This document shows, in pieces, positions 63,999 to 64,000 of a stretch of DNA of 64,000 bases. The notes under the pieces were generated by a model. The model searched no databases and had not been told where the DNA came from. It saw only the letters and a list, made by a program, of their open reading frames with translations. A program made the translations under genes and the position numbers. This stretch comes from Tieghemiomyces parasiticus (lineage: Eukaryota; Kickxellomycota; Dimargaritomycetes; Dimargaritales; Dimargaritaceae), in NCBI GenBank assembly GCA_027575765.1, contig JANBPT010000052.1, positions 1 to 64,000 on the forward strand, given 5' to 3'. The first letter of the stretch is position 1. Every line of letters starts with the position of its first letter.

Positions 63999-64000
63999 AC

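Noticed and set aside
1..64000. tRNA, rRNA and CRISPR array
   Set aside because: Scanned by eye for T-loop-like GGTTCRA patterns, long rRNA-like conserved blocks and regularly spaced direct repeats; none convincing. A tRNA could be missed without a covariance-model search.

Overview
The window is nuclear DNA of a fungus. Genes are dense, usually carry 0-5 short GT-AG introns (one carries 13), use the standard code and are strongly G/C-biased at third codon positions. The gaps between them are less G/C-rich. The gene set fits an early-diverging fungus rather than a yeast or a typical ascomycete or basidiomycete: a CHIP/STUB1 ubiquitin ligase, an HscB co-chaperone that keeps its N-terminal four-cysteine zinc module, a PAAF1-like proteasome chaperone, and an animal-type D34D mariner transposon sit beside fungal genes such as Whi2, NUC1 and GH18 chitinases. 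A Zoopagomycota-type lineage is my inference; nothing here fixes the genus.

Layout. 0-5 kb: the 3' end of an unrecognised gene, an intact mariner element, then 3 kb without a convincing gene. 5-13 kb: CHIP (-), dynactin p62 (+) and mitochondrial ATP synthase alpha (-). 14-27 kb: mitochondrial ribosomal protein bL21m (+), mitochondrial nuclease NUC1/EndoG (-), PAAF1 (+), a Whi2-like BTB protein (-) and HscB (+). 29-32 kb: a secreted pepsin-fold protein that has lost both catalytic aspartates, and a COA1-like cytochrome oxidase assembly factor. 33.7-47.1 kb: an inverted pair of nearly identical GH18 chitinases enclosing IRE1, glycyl-tRNA synthetase and a mitochondrial ribosomal protein; a small unknown protein gene sits just before the first chitinase. 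48-56 kb: fumarase (-), inositol polyphosphate multikinase (+) and Ku70 (-, 14 exons). 59-64 kb: a secreted protein of unknown family and the C-terminal part of an importin-7/Nmd5-type karyopherin that runs off the right edge.

Themes. Mitochondrial function is heavily represented (ATP1, bL21m, NUC1, HscB, COA1, MRP-L20, fumarase). Protein quality control is too (CHIP, PAAF1, IRE1). Two enzymes that commonly serve both cytosol and mitochondria, glycyl-tRNA synthetase and fumarase, each show an upstream start with a targeting-like leader and an in-frame downstream start. The secreted genes (two chitinases, pseudo-protease, Tyr/Pro-rich protein) are the accessory layer. The clearest evolutionary signals are the sharply bounded ~887-bp near-identical tract shared by the chitinases, which suggests gene conversion, and the intact mariner with perfect inverted repeats.

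Several gaps hold protein-like open stretches without the G/C third-position bias. They may be decayed or fast-evolving genes and are listed at low confidence. I saw no tRNA, rRNA or CRISPR array. Exon boundaries were placed by eye from GT-AG signals, reading-frame continuity and remembered family resemblance; no alignment was run.
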